The notes below the pieces were generated by a model. The model did no database searches. It had not been told where the DNA came from and saw only the letters and a program-made list of their open reading frames with translations. A DNA stretch of 64,000 nucleotides from Xylocopa sonorina (Eukaryota; Arthropoda; Insecta; Hymenoptera; Apidae), in the NCBI RefSeq assembly GCF_050948175.1, contig NC_135204.1, forward strand, positions 9,043,473-9,107,472, read 5' to 3'. Shown here in pieces: positions 13,434-26,800 of this stretch (its first letter is position 1; each line of letters opens with the position of its first letter). A program made the translations under genes and the position numbers.

Positions 13434-15304
13434 AAGCGATCGCTGCGCCTATGCCGTGTCAGGGTCCACGGAAGAGACACGGAGAAGAGCCGCGGTGGGT
13501 GCACGAGGGGCGACGAGGGGTGCACCGGTCCCTCGGTCGACGTATTTGCAGCATAATCCCATGATAAATTGCCAGGGATAAGCTCTATTAATTTTGCGTT
13601 ATAAAGTCGAGTAAGAGAGAGGAGAGTCGTCGAGAGTCGAAACTGGCGCGTTATGGAGACGCAAAATGTTTTTCGATGAAGCTCCCCACGGGGGTGGTCT
13701 CCCCTGACTCGTTTACGGAACTGTTAAAATTTAATCCTCCGGTTTCACTGTTGTCTCAAGCGATTTTCGGTGTATATTTCGAGGTTTACAGTTTCCTTCC
13801 TCCGCGATGGCATTCCCTTTATGGGTTTTTAAGCGGCTAGGATCGCGGTCTACGGAATATTTTCTCATCGATTGCACTCGACGAACCACGGTTACCAACC
13901 GCGGTTAAAATATGGTAAAATTTCACTTTCACGCTGGTAAATTGGTCTATCCGTTTCGAAATCGAACCGGAGAGACACACGACCCTAGATCTTGTCCCGA
14001 GTTTCAGACACGCCTAGATACACCGGTAGATAGGTTATTGATGATCTCACGGGGCGGCTAGATGTCCTATCGTGAAACGAGCTTAACCCGAATCGCCCAA
14101 ACCCAGGAACACCGACTCGATTTCGATCTGGCGTTGGTGTTGCGTCCTCTAATGTCGATTAATTTATCAGTCCTGGGGCTAAGATAGGGACGGGGCCCTG
14201 CTCGTTCTTCGCGCGATATCCACCGCGGACCTCCACTCGTGGAGGATTAAGCGGAACGATCTGATTCGTAGAAAGAAGACGTCCGACGTTCGTGTTCCGA
14301 ATCTACCGGCGGACGATGACCCGGGGGACATTTGTCATTCGCACCAGCGCTGATCGACGATAGGCACCTCGGGTTAAATGGGCCCAACGATCTGCGGTCG
14401 TGTTCTAAGTTTGTCGTTGTTAAATGGGGTCCGAGGTGATTCTGATTGCGATCGCGTTGCTCCTTTGTGTTCCTCGCTCTCGTGCTTCCTTTTTCTCGGC
14501 TCTTACGATTTGATTTTTTACTCCCCGTTTCGAAAGCCGCGAGTGCACGGACGCACGTTTTGTACTTGGGCCTCGTTCATTAGCGTAGTCGAAACCACTG
14601 ATGTAGTTTTCGACGAGAGATCGGACAGGACAGAAGGAAAGTTCATTTTTCTCCGCGGGTACACAAAGGGAGGCCTGTGAACGCTTTCTCGTTTTTTAAT
14701 CGCTGATTTGAAGAGCACAATGCCGTGTGCTCGCTGGGCAATTTACGGTAACACGAACGTTACGTGCTTTCGCGCCAGCCATAATTATCGTCCTTTCCAC
14801 GAGACGGCACGCGAATATCAGTAGGACTTCGTGCACCGCGCACGCCTCGCCGTTCATTAATCGCCAAACGACCGCCCGACGTGGTTGTCTCGCGGCGGTC
14901 AGAAGGAAACTCGTGTGCAGAATATCGCTCACCGCTCCTACGCTATTTTTTGGAATCTCTGTATCACGGAAATTCATCGCATGCGACCCTTAAATTTTTA
15001 ATTTTCTGAAATCGCCTCTAATCTTTTCCAGTAATGGCACGCTAGGTACAGAATTTATATTAATCGTGTCGACTTTTCACACACTCGAGGCTATACATGG
15101 TCTGTACATATTTCTCTGAAAAACAATCCAACGACAGATCTATCGGGTGCTTCAAGCTGCATTCCACTCGGTCGTCTTCTTCACCGTAGACACGGCGATT
15201 ATCGATGAAACTAAAAAATAACGAAGAAGCGAAAAAAATGGAATAAAATTGGGAATTTGCACGGATCGTAGTTACAGTTTGTTTTATTCATCGAGAGGAG
15301 GGAG

Positions 15305-15308
<4 letters not shown>

Positions 15309-15343
<35 letters not shown>
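15309..15343. repeat. (GA)n microsatellite
   Basis: About 17 uninterrupted GA units. It creates ERER/SLSL-type chance reading frames. Confidence 0.95.
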
Positions 15344-15347
<4 letters not shown>

Positions 15348-16652
15348 AAAGAAGCACGACTGCGAGATCTACTTTCTTTCAAGGGAAGCAACGAACGTCG
15401 GTGTGGGAAGGGGCCAAAGGGGAGGGAAGGCTGGTGGAATATCGAGGATCAGGCCGGAACAAAGTCCTTTGAGACGAACGGAATAAATTTGCATGGATTA
15501 CGATAAAGTTGCGCGAGAGTGCATCGCTTATTGCGCGCGGCCGGCTTCTCTCCTTTGCGACATTGTGCAAAATAAGAAGGCGACGTGGGCCGGGACCCGT
15601 CCGGAGCGGAAAAGGCGTCCACGAATGCTGTTGCGAGCAACATTGTCCGATCCTATCGGCGAGGTGTGACTGCCGTGAAAAATGGCCCCGCTACCCGCTC
15701 GAACGTAACTCATACGCGGATAATTTTTCAACATTTCTCTGCCATTCGAAGGGTTAAACAAGCACGGTTGAATTATTGGCTTATCCCGTTCCGAGATTCC
15801 CGATGTATTAGGCTGTTCGTAGTATTCCATTTTATCCGCGCGTACGCGTGCGTTGCACCGTCTATAGAGCGTTTTCTGTTTAATTAAGTGCCGTTTGACG
15901 TTTTATTTTGTTGAGCGTGCTCTCGCAGCGTTTCACTTTACGCTTTTGCGTGGAACACCACGCGCACTGTATTTTCCGTTGAATCGAGTTTGTTGTTCGA
16001 CGCTCGCCGGGAGCTGTAAATTAGCGGGAACGATTTATAGAATTCCTCTTATTTAGCGAGGAGAGAACGCGCGGATAAAATATACTTTACCGTGGAATGT
16101 AGCGTGGCAACTGGAACTCGATCTTGATCTTGACTCACGAGCGGTTCGATCGAGATCCATTTTCGAATCTCGGATAGAAACGAAATGAAATTTGCAGAAC
16201 TAGACGTCCCCCTGTTCTCAGGAGGTTGAACATTCCAGAGTTGTTCCTCGCATCCACCTCTACGATTATCGCGATAAATTTCCCCGCGGCGGAGGGAAAA
16301 ACAGCCGCGTGAAGGACGCGTGTCCAGTCACGGTGGTTCTCGGTCGAGAGTGGCCGGCAAAAATGTGTCCTCACGAGTCGCAGGACACGTCGATTATATC
16401 CTGCGGCAGATAATATCCCTGTCGAGCGTGGCGGAGCTCGGGGCCGGAATGCAGCGGGGCCCCGGGGACTTACATCTTTTTCCGCGGTTCGCCGCATAAA
16501 TAAACGCTGTCGGACAGTTTCGGGGTCCCGTCCCCCCGCCTAGGCGCCGCTCTTTTGTCTTAGCTAATAGAACACGCGTTCCTGCGCGTCCCTTTCGTAA
16601 AAATGCCCGAAATGTCCAGTCGTATAATCCTCGCTCGATCGCCCCCTTTCCT

Positions 16653-16687
16653 TTCTTCTTCTTCTTCTTCTTCTTCTTCTTCTTCTC
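16653..16687. repeat. (TTC)n microsatellite
   Basis: About 11 TTC units followed by imperfect TTC-rich sequence to about 16730. Source of poly-Ser/poly-Glu chance frames on the two strands. Confidence 0.95.
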
Positions 16688-18313
16688 CTTTCGTCTTCTT
16701 ATTCGCCTTCTTCTTCCTCTTCTTCTTCGACGAGCGTCGCGCTGGCCGCCGCCTTCTCTCCAGAGCCACTCAGGCCACTCCTTTTTCGGCCTCCTTCCAC
16801 CACCAGGGCCTCGTTCCACCTTTTTTCATCCTCTATCTCCGTCCTCGTTCGGAACGCCTGTCCCGAGGATCGTTAGCGATTATTACCATAACTGTTAATT
16901 GCTTTAAGGCGCTCGACGGATCGCGGGGACGAGGCTGCGTCACGCGGACCTTTTGGTATCGTTGCCGCGACTCCCGGGGCTGGGATGCTCGGAGGAGTTT
17001 TATTTTTATGAGACAGCAGGGGAATTGATTTTTTCGGGAATGTGGTGTTTCCGTATCTCGTAGCGCGTTTCATCCGTGTAATGAGTTTGGTATCGCGTAT
17101 CACGCGTAACGGTGGTAAGCAAGGCGTTCGAACGGATGCTATCGGAGATCGTACTCGGAGTAAATGAAAGTGACACTTTCGTATGGTGTCGGAGGAGAGC
17201 AATAATGTCGAGAAAATGTCAATCGTGAGCTACCTCCCTCACTCGCCGCTTCCATCCTCGCGCATTAACATAACGGTGGAAGAAGTTCGATTCGAAGAAG
17301 TGCCATTAGCCGCGGTTACGGGTGAAATCGGTTCCATTACGGGAATGTCTTATGAGCCCTGGCAGGCGTGCAAAACTGCCACTAAATGACAGGTACTATA
17401 GAACGCTAGCAGAGGGTACGCCGAGCAATAAATTGCCCGCAACAGTCGTCGAGAGTGAAATTAACTGTCCCCCCTGCGTCTGCATAATGCAATCTGACTC
17501 CATTAAAACTTTTCGAAAAGTAGAACCGGCATGATCGCGGAGAGTGACTCACTGCGATCTGGTTCCAAGGTCGTTTCAAGGCCAGAGACCGTACGAATTC
17601 GTCACCCTGCCCACTCTAAAGCGAAGAGCACTCGATCGAATGGAACCGCAATCGGCGCGAAGAAACGTAGACTCAGTTTCTCTCGTTAAATGGTGGCAGA
17701 GCACTCGAGAGGTATCCGCTTTCAGTTTCTAACTGGCGTCGAGAATCGTGCGTTCACGAACGAAAGTGAACCGTGTATTTTCGCGTTGAGCAATCACCGA
17801 AAGCGCCGCGCTCGATCTCCCAACGCGCCTCCGCAACGGGTATCACCGCGAGAATCCTCGTCGATCTCTCCGATCCCCCTACTCCCCCGCGGGCAAGAGA
17901 ATGGAAAAGCAGACCGCTGCTCTAGGTGGTCCAATAATAAGACAATAAGTTAGGCCCCGGTCCCTTGTGATATCAGTGTGGGATCGAGCAGCAAGGAACA
18001 ACGAAGAAAGACGCGTGTGTACACGAGCGAGTCCATGCCGCGGCGAAGAGGCCTGCCGAACAACAAGGAAGAGAAACGGAGAGAGAGAGAGGGGAAGATA
18101 TCGTAGAGGCCATGCCGGACGAAAGCGAGTGGTATGCCCGGAGTGGCGCCAGAAGTCTTTCCTCGTCCTTTCGTGCTCCCTTGTCCGGCGTTGGTCGCGG
18201 GCTGGGCCATTATCCTCCCGTAGCCCGTAGGACCGCTATCTCCGTCGTCGTCTCGCCCGTATGGAACCGCGTCGATCCAATTCTCTTCGTCCACGGCAGA
18301 AATTAATAATCCT

Positions 18314-18336
18314 TCTCTCTCTCTCTCTCTCTCTCT
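18314..18336. repeat. (TC)n microsatellite
   Basis: Uninterrupted TC dinucleotides followed by imperfect TC-rich sequence to about 18362. Confidence 0.95.
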
Positions 18337-20868
18337 TTCTATCCCTCGCTCTTTTTCTCTCACGACGACTCCTCGTTAAGCAAGGGAGAGAATCCGCGCG
18401 ATTCCGCGTCCGATTCCTATGCACAGAGACAGGCTCCGGGTCTGTCTTCCCTTCAAGACTGACTAATTAAAGGGGACTCGCGGCGCGAGGATCGCGACAG
18501 GGGAAACGAACAGATCTGAGGAGCATCAATGGAATACCGATCCGGGTCTTTATGTCCTGCCCGATTTCTATCGTACTTCCTCGTCTCGCGCATAGTAATG
18601 CTGCGCCCTCCTCCGATGGATGGACCTGAGGCACACCTTGAATTTTCGCACGACTCTTGGGTTTGCGATCGCGGGTGTAATTGAAGATCTCGAGGAACGA
18701 GCGGTTCGCGTTGCAGATACGTAGTTGCTGCTCAGTTGCATTCAAATGAAGTTAATTCTAACCAAGTTTCTAGCACAACTTCCTTCTGTTGATTTTCGTT
18801 CGGAGATGAAACGAATATTTTTCTAGAAGATGTAATTGTACGAGTGAATTTGTCCGTCAAAGTGACGCAAGGGTGGAGAAGAATTAATCGAAAGCCCTTC
18901 GGTCGCTTCTCTCGAAAGAATCGAATCGTTCCCCCTCGCAGACGATCCTACTCCAGCTCGTCGACGTAACTTGCGACCGTCAGCCGGAGAACATCGCGGC
19001 TGGTTGAAGTGTTTATCGGCGCTGCCGGTGGGACACGCCGCCGTTACAAGCGCCGCTTCGTGTCCAGCGTGTCGCGGCGGCAAATCACCGAATACGCCGC
19101 GCCGGGACGCCGTGGAATCCGCAGCATTCGCCAGCGGGACCCCCGGAATCCGGGAATCGCCGTCGAAAAGGACGGAATTGCGGTCGTGCCGCGGAGACCC
19201 GAACCGGCCGTCTCCCATCGATCTCCTCTTCGCTATTTCCACCGGGCGCAGCCGTCCCGCCGAATTCTACGGCTCCCAGAGCCGATGGCTGACGCGTGTA
19301 CCGTCCGTCCTCCTCGCTCGACGATCGAGACGTTCGCTACGCGCGGATAATATGCTCTACCAGATATGTTGTAATCGCAAAACAAGAAAAATGGACGAAG
19401 AACGTCGATGTCTTTTGGTCTCTCTTCCTCTGAGTTCGTAGTCGGAGACAATAGGATTCGACAAGCGTCCCGTGTTAACTGAATTTGCATATCAATGCCT
19501 AATGCTCGGATGCGAAAATTTGCCGGATTAGGGTCAGGATAGGTAAAGGGTTGAAAGTTTCAAGCTCGAGTGATTTATTGCGCGAAACAGACGGCCTTAA
19601 ATTCTTCCGTCGTAAATCCACGGGAATCAAACAACCGATACCAGATAGAAATTGAAACATTTTGTTACTCACGGTCGGTCTGTTTTATTTTTATTTGCAC
19701 AGTTCTGCAAATTGGTCGAAGCTATCGACAAATATTTTTTGCGAATATCCGTAACTCTTGGTGTATACGTGTATATATTTTTTCCATTATCAAATATCGG
19801 GATCTAGCTTTAAATCAGTAAGGAAACAACCATTACACCTTTCGCTGATCTCACCCCGTCTCCCCGGCAATCGATGCTGTTTGCCACGCAAACAGCCAAC
19901 CAACGCTGTCGAGGTATTTTTTTTTTATTTACGAGGCAACGTTGTTGTTAGTCCGTTAGTAGTTCCGCGCATACATCTTGTTTTTCAGCCAGTGCACGCA
20001 GCAATTAACACGCTGCGAATACAGCGAACAATACGCTCGCGTATCGCCAAGGGCTGATGTTGCAAAAATATTCCGTGCAATCGTCTGTTCCCTCCTTGAA
20101 CAAACACAAAAGTAAGCACGAACGTAATAATAAAAAAAAAGAGACAACGATGGTCTTGAAATTTCGAATTCAGAGGTATCGTTAGAATTCATTCGCACGG
20201 ATCCTCTCTTGGAATCAAGGGACGCCGCAACGTGCCGCAAAGCAGGCTTCCGTACTTTGCGTACTACCTCGCAGGAAGAGCTCGTAAATTATTAGGCTTC
20301 CGTTCGTTAAAAGGGACTTTACAGTTCGATAAGTAACACAGATTTGTCGAAAACTGAGCTGCATTTAAGGCCCCTCCTCGTGAAGCCTTGTTCGACACTA
20401 ACGCAACAATCTTATCGCTCGAAGGCTCCCGGATCGGCAGTTTGCTTTGACACGTTCTACCTTGTACTCTCTATCATCCGCAAATGATCTCCTGCTGCGT
20501 GACCTGCGGTAAAAAAAATCTCACCAGCGATCGCGCTAAAACCGAGCATTTCTCTTCGAATAATCGTCACGTTCGATCAACGAAAAATCAACTGGATACG
20601 ATTGCGACTTCCCAAAAGCAATGCCAGCGGAAAATGAAACGATGCAACGGTGTTAACGACGGAACGCAGTGCCATAGAATCCCTCCGACCGTTAGGATGC
20701 TCGAGCAGGGCGCAGCCGTGGCGCGCGGCTCTCGAGCAGGTCGTTGACGGGCCAGGGCGCTCCCCGAGGTAGAACGACGAGGGTTTGGCAACACGTTAAT
20801 GAGGCTGAAACAAAAGAATCTTTCGGCCCGAGGCGGGACCCCCGCGGAGCCACGGAACACCAGGGGGT

Positions 20869-20878
20869 TGGTGGCGCC
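20869..20878 (+). promoter_or_regulatory. CTCF-like site TGGTGGCGCC
   Basis: Near match to the CTCF core within GTGGCGCCAC, a 10-bp palindrome. The surrounding 20.74-20.92 kb sequence is non-repetitive and includes a TCACGTGTCA word. Confidence 0.3.
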
Positions 20879-21698
20879 ACGAGCTGTCATCACGTGTCAA
20901 ACGTTCGCCTATGATATCCAGGTATAGAGGACCGTTCCTCCTCCTTCGTTGGCCGTGAGGAAACTACCCTTTTCCGTGGGTCGAGGCTCTCGCTTAGCTC
21001 CGGGACTACCGACTCTGTCCACCTTGGAGAGATCCGCCGATCAGATAACCCTAATGTTCGCATCCCGTTAATACTTTGGGTTCACCGAAAGGGCTCGCGC
21101 CCGTTTTCCCTTGGACGTTAATTACGTCCGCAAACGAGAGCGGAGGGCAAGAGCGGTTCGTGAGAGACGTCGTTCGTTCGCGCGACTACGTCCGAAAATG
21201 GACGCGGCCGCGAGGGTCGTCGAAGGGGAGGGATTCACGCGGCTCCGTTCGAAACGGAGAATTACGCGGAAAAAAGAAGGAGAGGAGAGGTAAGAACGTC
21301 ACGGTCCCCGCGTCGCGACTCGGCGGAGTCGAGTGCATGCGCGGTCCCGGCCAATCTGCTTAAGACATCTCTGGCCCGGGTGCAAGGCGGTCGGCTTGCA
21401 ACTGTCCGGGCGCGCGGCGTGCATCCGCGCGCCCGGACAATAGTTGTCCGTCCGCGTTCGCTGGTATGCGCCCGGGACCACACACGCCGGCGCCATACCC
21501 ACACCGAAAGAAAGGGTGAACATACGAGCGGTGTAAACGTATTTCAAACACCAGCCTACGTGGAAACGATAAATAAACTATAACTAACCGCCCTCGGACC
21601 CGGTGACAGGTGAATGGTGAATCCTCTTGTTAGCCACGAGGACGGACCTGGCGAGGGGGCGATGAACGACGAAGAGAGCCGCGTAGAACCACACGTTG

Positions 21699-21738
21699 GA
21701 GAGATAGAGAGAGAGATAGAGAGAGAGGGAGAGAGAGG
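21699..21738. repeat. GAGATA/GA compound microsatellite
   Basis: GAGA interspersed with GATA words. It lies inside an open frame (21614-21988) that I regard as non-coding. Confidence 0.85.
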
Positions 21739-22461
21739 TACAGAGAAGAGGGAAGCCTGCAGGGTTGAGAGGAGAGGAGAGAGAGACGGAGCAAGCGCCG
21801 GTTTCACGGAGCCTGGACCCAGCAGGGCCGTTGCTTCCTTCGCCTTTATGCGTGCGAGCCTCGCCGTCGAGATATTGCGCCACGAGACACGATGGGGCGA
21901 CGCGGGAGGGGCCGCCACCGTGTCGGGACCGAGCGGGATTATCGATGTAAGTCACCGAGAACAAAGGGCAGCCTGCTCGTCGCTCTGACGGAATAAATCG
22001 CCGCGATCGGTGATCGGGGACCGCGGGCCTGCCGCTCGACGAGCTTTTCGAACCGACCGGATCCACTGCGACGATGCTGCTGCTGTTGGAATCGTTCGAT
22101 TACGCTGATAAGCCGTTGTCGAGGCTTGGGCGCTAGTTCGAGGTCCAGGATGGCACCGTTTCGCGGGTACTCGGTCGCGATCGCAACGGTGCTACGAAGC
22201 AGCAAAGTAGTGTACACAAGGTACAAAGGACGCTCTAAACCCCCTTCACTCGGGACACAAATCCATCCTATTCGAGGTCCCAAACAAATCAAGGAAACTG
22301 GTCGAAATGCCATTCGAACGAGGACCATCATCCACTTTTCGAAAATTCGATCAGCGTTCAGTTTCTTCTCGAAGATTTACCCTACAAAGGAAACCCTCGA
22401 GCGCGCTCGGTTTCCGCGACAATGGCGGTCATCTTCCGAGCGAAGCGCTCTCGGCCTAGGA

Positions 22462-22487
22462 GGCCTAATTTTAAGCAAATTTAGGCC
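22462..22487. repeat. inverted repeat next to the pre-miRNA-like hairpin
   Basis: GGCCTAATTTT and AAATTTAGGCC pair at 10 of 11 positions with a 4-nt loop. It lies 16 bases before the larger stem-loop at 22504-22566. Confidence 0.6.
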
Positions 22488-22503
22488 CCATTCTACCGGG
22501 GGA

Positions 22504-22566
22504 ATTGGTTAAGCGTGTCGCCTGTCTACCTGGCCGTGGGCCTGGCCCCCGTCACGCTTATCCAAT
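22504..22566. other. pre-miRNA-like stem-loop
   Basis: Arms ATTGGTTAAGCGTG (22504-22517) and CACGCTTATCCAAT (22553-22566) pair at 13 of 14 positions around a 35-nt interior. The interior can form a further small hairpin (GGCC-GTG-GGCC). Total span of about 63 nt is in the pre-miRNA range. I do not recognise a known miRNA seed, and the interior is less well paired than a typical miRNA duplex. Confidence 0.35.
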
Positions 22567-23859
22567 ATTTCTCGACATTGTCACGCACCCCGCCTCAGGT
22601 ACTATGCCTCGTCATTGTCGAAGCGAACCGAGGCCCTCGAGGCACCCCGTGCCAATTGGATTAAACGTATCCATTACTATTGTCGTGGCTCTCTTCCTCG
22701 AGTACTCTCTATCTCTCTCTCTCTCGTTATTCGAATTCCGCGAATCCACGCGAACCTATCGCTCGTGCAACTTTCCTGAAGAGGGGAATTAGGCCTTTCC
22801 TCGCTCTCTGTGTTTTCCTCGTTTTCGCCTGGACGGACAGATGAACGGGGATTGAGGAGTTTGAAGCATTTTCAAAATACAGAATTCCACGGGGTTTAGG
22901 TATTTCCAGTGAAACTTGGAGGACGTTGAAAGATTACGTACTGGAGATTCTAAGTTTGGAGCACTTTGCATTTAAACATCGCGAGGACAAAGGTGCTGAT
23001 TTAAATAGAGACCTCAAGGACCGTGTTCTACGCGAGTCGATGCTTCACCGATATGGATATTAAGAAAAATCATTCCCTCCGCTCCAAGTTGAAACGTAGA
23101 AAAAACTAGAGCTGCCTAAAGTGTATATTTCTCTACCACGACACTAGTCCAACTGTTCCCGCAATATACGTCCACCAGCAAGCCAATCAGCCATAAAGAA
23201 GCTCTCGTGTCCCTTGGACGGGACACGGCATCACCATAATCATCCAGACCACGTGTATCCGTCGCAAAAACGCGGCACGAAGAACCAGCCGATAGAGCAT
23301 GCTCGAGCGGTCGAAGAAGAAGCAGAAGAAGAGGAATATAAGAAGGAGAGGAACAAGAAGAGGAATCCTGCAAGAAAGCCAGGGACCAGTGAAAGATAAA
23401 GAACGGTGGAAAGACACGTTGGAACATCAAAGGAGGTGAGCCGATTGGCCCGAGTCCAGCGTGGAAACAGGAAGACTCGGGGAGAGAGCTGGTCGGGCTA
23501 GACAAAAAGCGTCGCGAGGCAGGAACAGAGAGACGCGAGAAGGGCCCCGGTGCTCTTTGTCGACGGGAAATTAGGCCTGAAATGCCGGGAAAAACGATCG
23601 ACGTGGACTCGGCTCGTTCTTTCTCTTCCAGCCGGATCATCCCGTTAAACAGATCCGTCCTCGAGCTTCCACTTCTGTCCTGGCTCCCTCGTCGAACCAT
23701 TCTTCTTATTCCTCCCGGCTTTCGTTCATTGTGTCGCCATCAACCGGCCGCGAAATGGTTTTCTACGACTGTCTCTCGGGCTACGTAGCATCTTCCCTCT
23801 GTTCCCGCGGGATCGAGCATTGTGCACGGCCCCGGCTCTGCCCAACCAGCCGTGTGGCC

Positions 23860-23890
23860 AGGACCCCGTGACCCATCGCGACGGGGTCCT
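23860..23890. repeat. 10-bp perfect inverted repeat
   Basis: AGGACCCCGT (23860-23869) and ACGGGGTCCT (23881-23890) with an 11-nt spacer. Intergenic; function unknown. Confidence 0.6.
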
Positions 23891-26800
23891 CCGCGATCCT
23901 CAGCGCCGAAAGGATTCTCTCTCTCCCTCGTATTCCGTTATCCTTTAATTCCTGCCCCCGTCCAGGGGAATCGGGCAAAAAATCCGCGCGGGAATGCGAC
24001 CCGATTCCGAGAAAACCTCCCTCTACCACTCGAACAGGGATTTATCGAATTTATGACACCGTTCGTTTCAACTGGCGAGGCTCCTCCTCGGTTTAGCGGA
24101 CGAATTTTTTACCAGAGACGAGCGAGACGTTTGCACCGAGCTCTGTCCGTGTTTACGGGATCTTGATTGAGCTGTTTGTCGGTCTCGATGGATCCGTGAC
24201 CAGTCATCGGGGGTAGATAAACGGAGAGGAGTAGCGCCGGGGTGGAGCACCCGGGTAAATAGCGTCGATCCTTGTTTGCGCGATCGAGTTGTGTCGCGAA
24301 GATTATTCTACGGCGGAGAGGATTTTTGTCGCGCGATGGGTACGAATCTCGTTTCGAACTCGGTGGGTGTATCGCGTTGTTAGGGAACGGGCAATCGTTC
24401 GAGTTCGCCAACGGTTCGGTGCAATTACAACGGCGGTGTCATCAGCAAAGGCCAGCCACGGGAAGACTTTGCGTTCCAAACCCACGAAAACAGCCCTCGT
24501 GAATGTTTCTGTCACCCCCAGTGGTTTCGTTCCAAATGCCCGCACGTCGGCTCCGACCGAGAAACACGCCGTGAAATTTTCATTTCCGCCGCGCTTGTCT
24601 TTCCAAATCGTTCTGTCCTCGTCCGAAATTAAACTCGAATTCACCCCTCGTGTGCTGTTAGTCCCATCCTATTCAGTAGCGATGAGCTTTACGTACAGAA
24701 GAATAGATTTTTTTTTTAGAAAACAGTCACAACGAACGGTGAAAATTTAATTGGCCACTGGCACCTGCAATCGAATACCCATCGATATTCACTTCGAAAC
24801 CTGGTTCTCCTCGAAGAAAATCAGCATTATCGAGGCTTCAACAGCGCATGAAGAAACGAGACCCCTTGTACCGCGGCCGATTTTCACGGTCCACCAATAA
24901 AACAGTCCCACTCCTCGCGCAGCTTCTTCGGGGTACGTCTATCCACGCGAACTGTCCTCCACGCTCTGATAACTACCACCCCCGGTTGACTTACGACCCC
25001 GTGGCTCGAGGATACCGCGTCCTCTCCACCCCGCGTCGCCCAACGTCCCTCTGTTGCTCGCGACATTAAAGGGGGGGTGATAGATGACGGGAAAGGCGCC
25101 TCGAAGGGACGCCTAGCATCTTCCATTCCTTTGCGAGGAGCACGAACACGCCGGATACGGTTTCGCGGGGATGTAGACGCGCGTGCGGCCACCCCCTCGC
25201 GTATTTCACGAACAACCTCGCTCCTCGTGCGACGGAATTACCATGGGACGAGGCGGATTCGGATGTGACACGGGACTCGTTGCGACGTTGACAGTGGTCA
25301 AATTTCTTTACTCGCCTCGCTCGCAACTTGAAGTGGAAAATCGATCACGAATTAGAGGGGTATTCTATATTCGCCTCTTTCCTTTTCAATTCCTTTTAAG
25401 ATACGTTTTTCGTGAACCGAGCTGCATTTTCCGAGCGATGGAGATGGTTGGAGCTCTCGTGTAACTCGATTGAAGAAGGACTACGTCCACTATGGGACAA
25501 TGGTGTTCCGCTGTAATGGCAAGTTGGCCGGAATTCCCGAGGTCCCGCGCTACGGTGGGTACACGGCCAGGCTAACTTCGTACGCGCTGCAACCTTGTTT
25601 ATTTTGTGTCGTGGATGCACTTTGTGCGGCGTGCACTATCGCCACGCAAATTCGATAATAGCCAGTAGTCGATCGACCCTTCGAAGAGAATTCGATAACG
25701 GCCCGCTCGACCGCCTTCGAAAGCTTCCGGCCACCCGATTCCCGTCGCCTCCGTTTTTCGCGCAAACTCCAACTCTTCTCTCTGTACCCGAACGTGTCCT
25801 CTCGATAGTAACGCGGATAATTGCGAGGATTCAAAGGACCCAACTTTACGAGCGTCGAAACGAAACGTCACTTTACTGCGAATTTCGCAAAACCAGGGGA
25901 AAAAAAACTTGACGTTTCGAAGTTTGGACAGCGGATATCGAATTACATTCGAAATAACCTGCCACGCGAGTGTTTAACGCGCGTATTCCACCCCGAGAAT
26001 ATCCGAGTAACGGGCAAGTACCCGAGGCGGTCGCGTCGCGACGCGTTTACGTGACGACGCGGTCCCGAGCCACCATTAAGTCGCACACGCCCGATGAAAA
26101 TACGACTCAAGGCTCTCCCTCTCGTAGCTGGACTCTCTAACGTTCGCGGTCGGAAATAAACAGCGCTGCCGAGACACGACGACTCGTGTGTCCAAGCCGG
26201 AACGTGCAGCTTCGTAAAATTCCACGGCTCGTTTAATTATGCGCGAAATGACGCGCGACACGCGAGCGCGAATCACGTCGTCGTCTCCGCCGCCGCGACG
26301 ACTCGCCGCGACAACCGCGGGCCGTCTTCGTGTGAGGTCAAGGGAATCGAGAGGAGACCAGTCCGTCGTTAATCCATCTCGACGTAATTGATATAACTGA
26401 TGACGGTTAATTTAACTCGAGCAACTCGCCAGATTTAACCGAATAATCCTACTCGAAACGAATTTAAATTCAGCTCGAGTTGCGAGCCGCTCGGTCCTCC
26501 CGCGAGTCCATCCATCGAAGCCAATTCCCACGCGTTCGAATCCGCGATCGAGCCTGAGGAGATCGGCTCTCGCGTAACGAGCATAATAAGCGATAAATCG
26601 ACACCGGTGTCCAAGTGTTCTCCGTCGCGAGAGCAAGTTTCGTTTGGACAGGAATTCCGGTTACTTTCTATTTAAATATTGGAGCAGGACCGTGATCACG
26701 ACACGCGGAATCACGATCACTGAAATAGTTGATTATGGACAGCTGTATGGTGGCCGGGACCGGAGGCGATCCGTTTCACCGCGAATACCGGTTCCACGCG

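Larger units (their letters stand above)
9601..15308. other. intergenic, no gene seen
   Basis: Contains the tRNA-like relic at 11.1 kb and the small inverted repeat at 13.41 kb. A T10 run at about 9680 and pyrimidine-rich sequence at 10.25-10.38 kb. The open frames at 11.18-11.73 kb overlap each other in several frames and show no gene-like features. Confidence 0.55.
15344..22461. other. intergenic, no gene seen
   Basis: Microsatellites at 15.3, 16.65, 18.3 and 21.7 kb. An AT-rich stretch at 19.45-20.2 kb with long T and A runs (about 19917-19927 and 20130-20140). A unique patch at 20.74-20.92 kb with a CTCF-like palindrome. Nothing protein-like recognised. Confidence 0.55.

Noticed and set aside
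21614..21988. Frame beginning MVNPLVSHED... and crossing a GTAAGT donor at 21949
   Set aside because: Half of it is the GAGATA repeat (EIEREIERE-type residues). A donor match alone is not enough, and no partner exon was seen.
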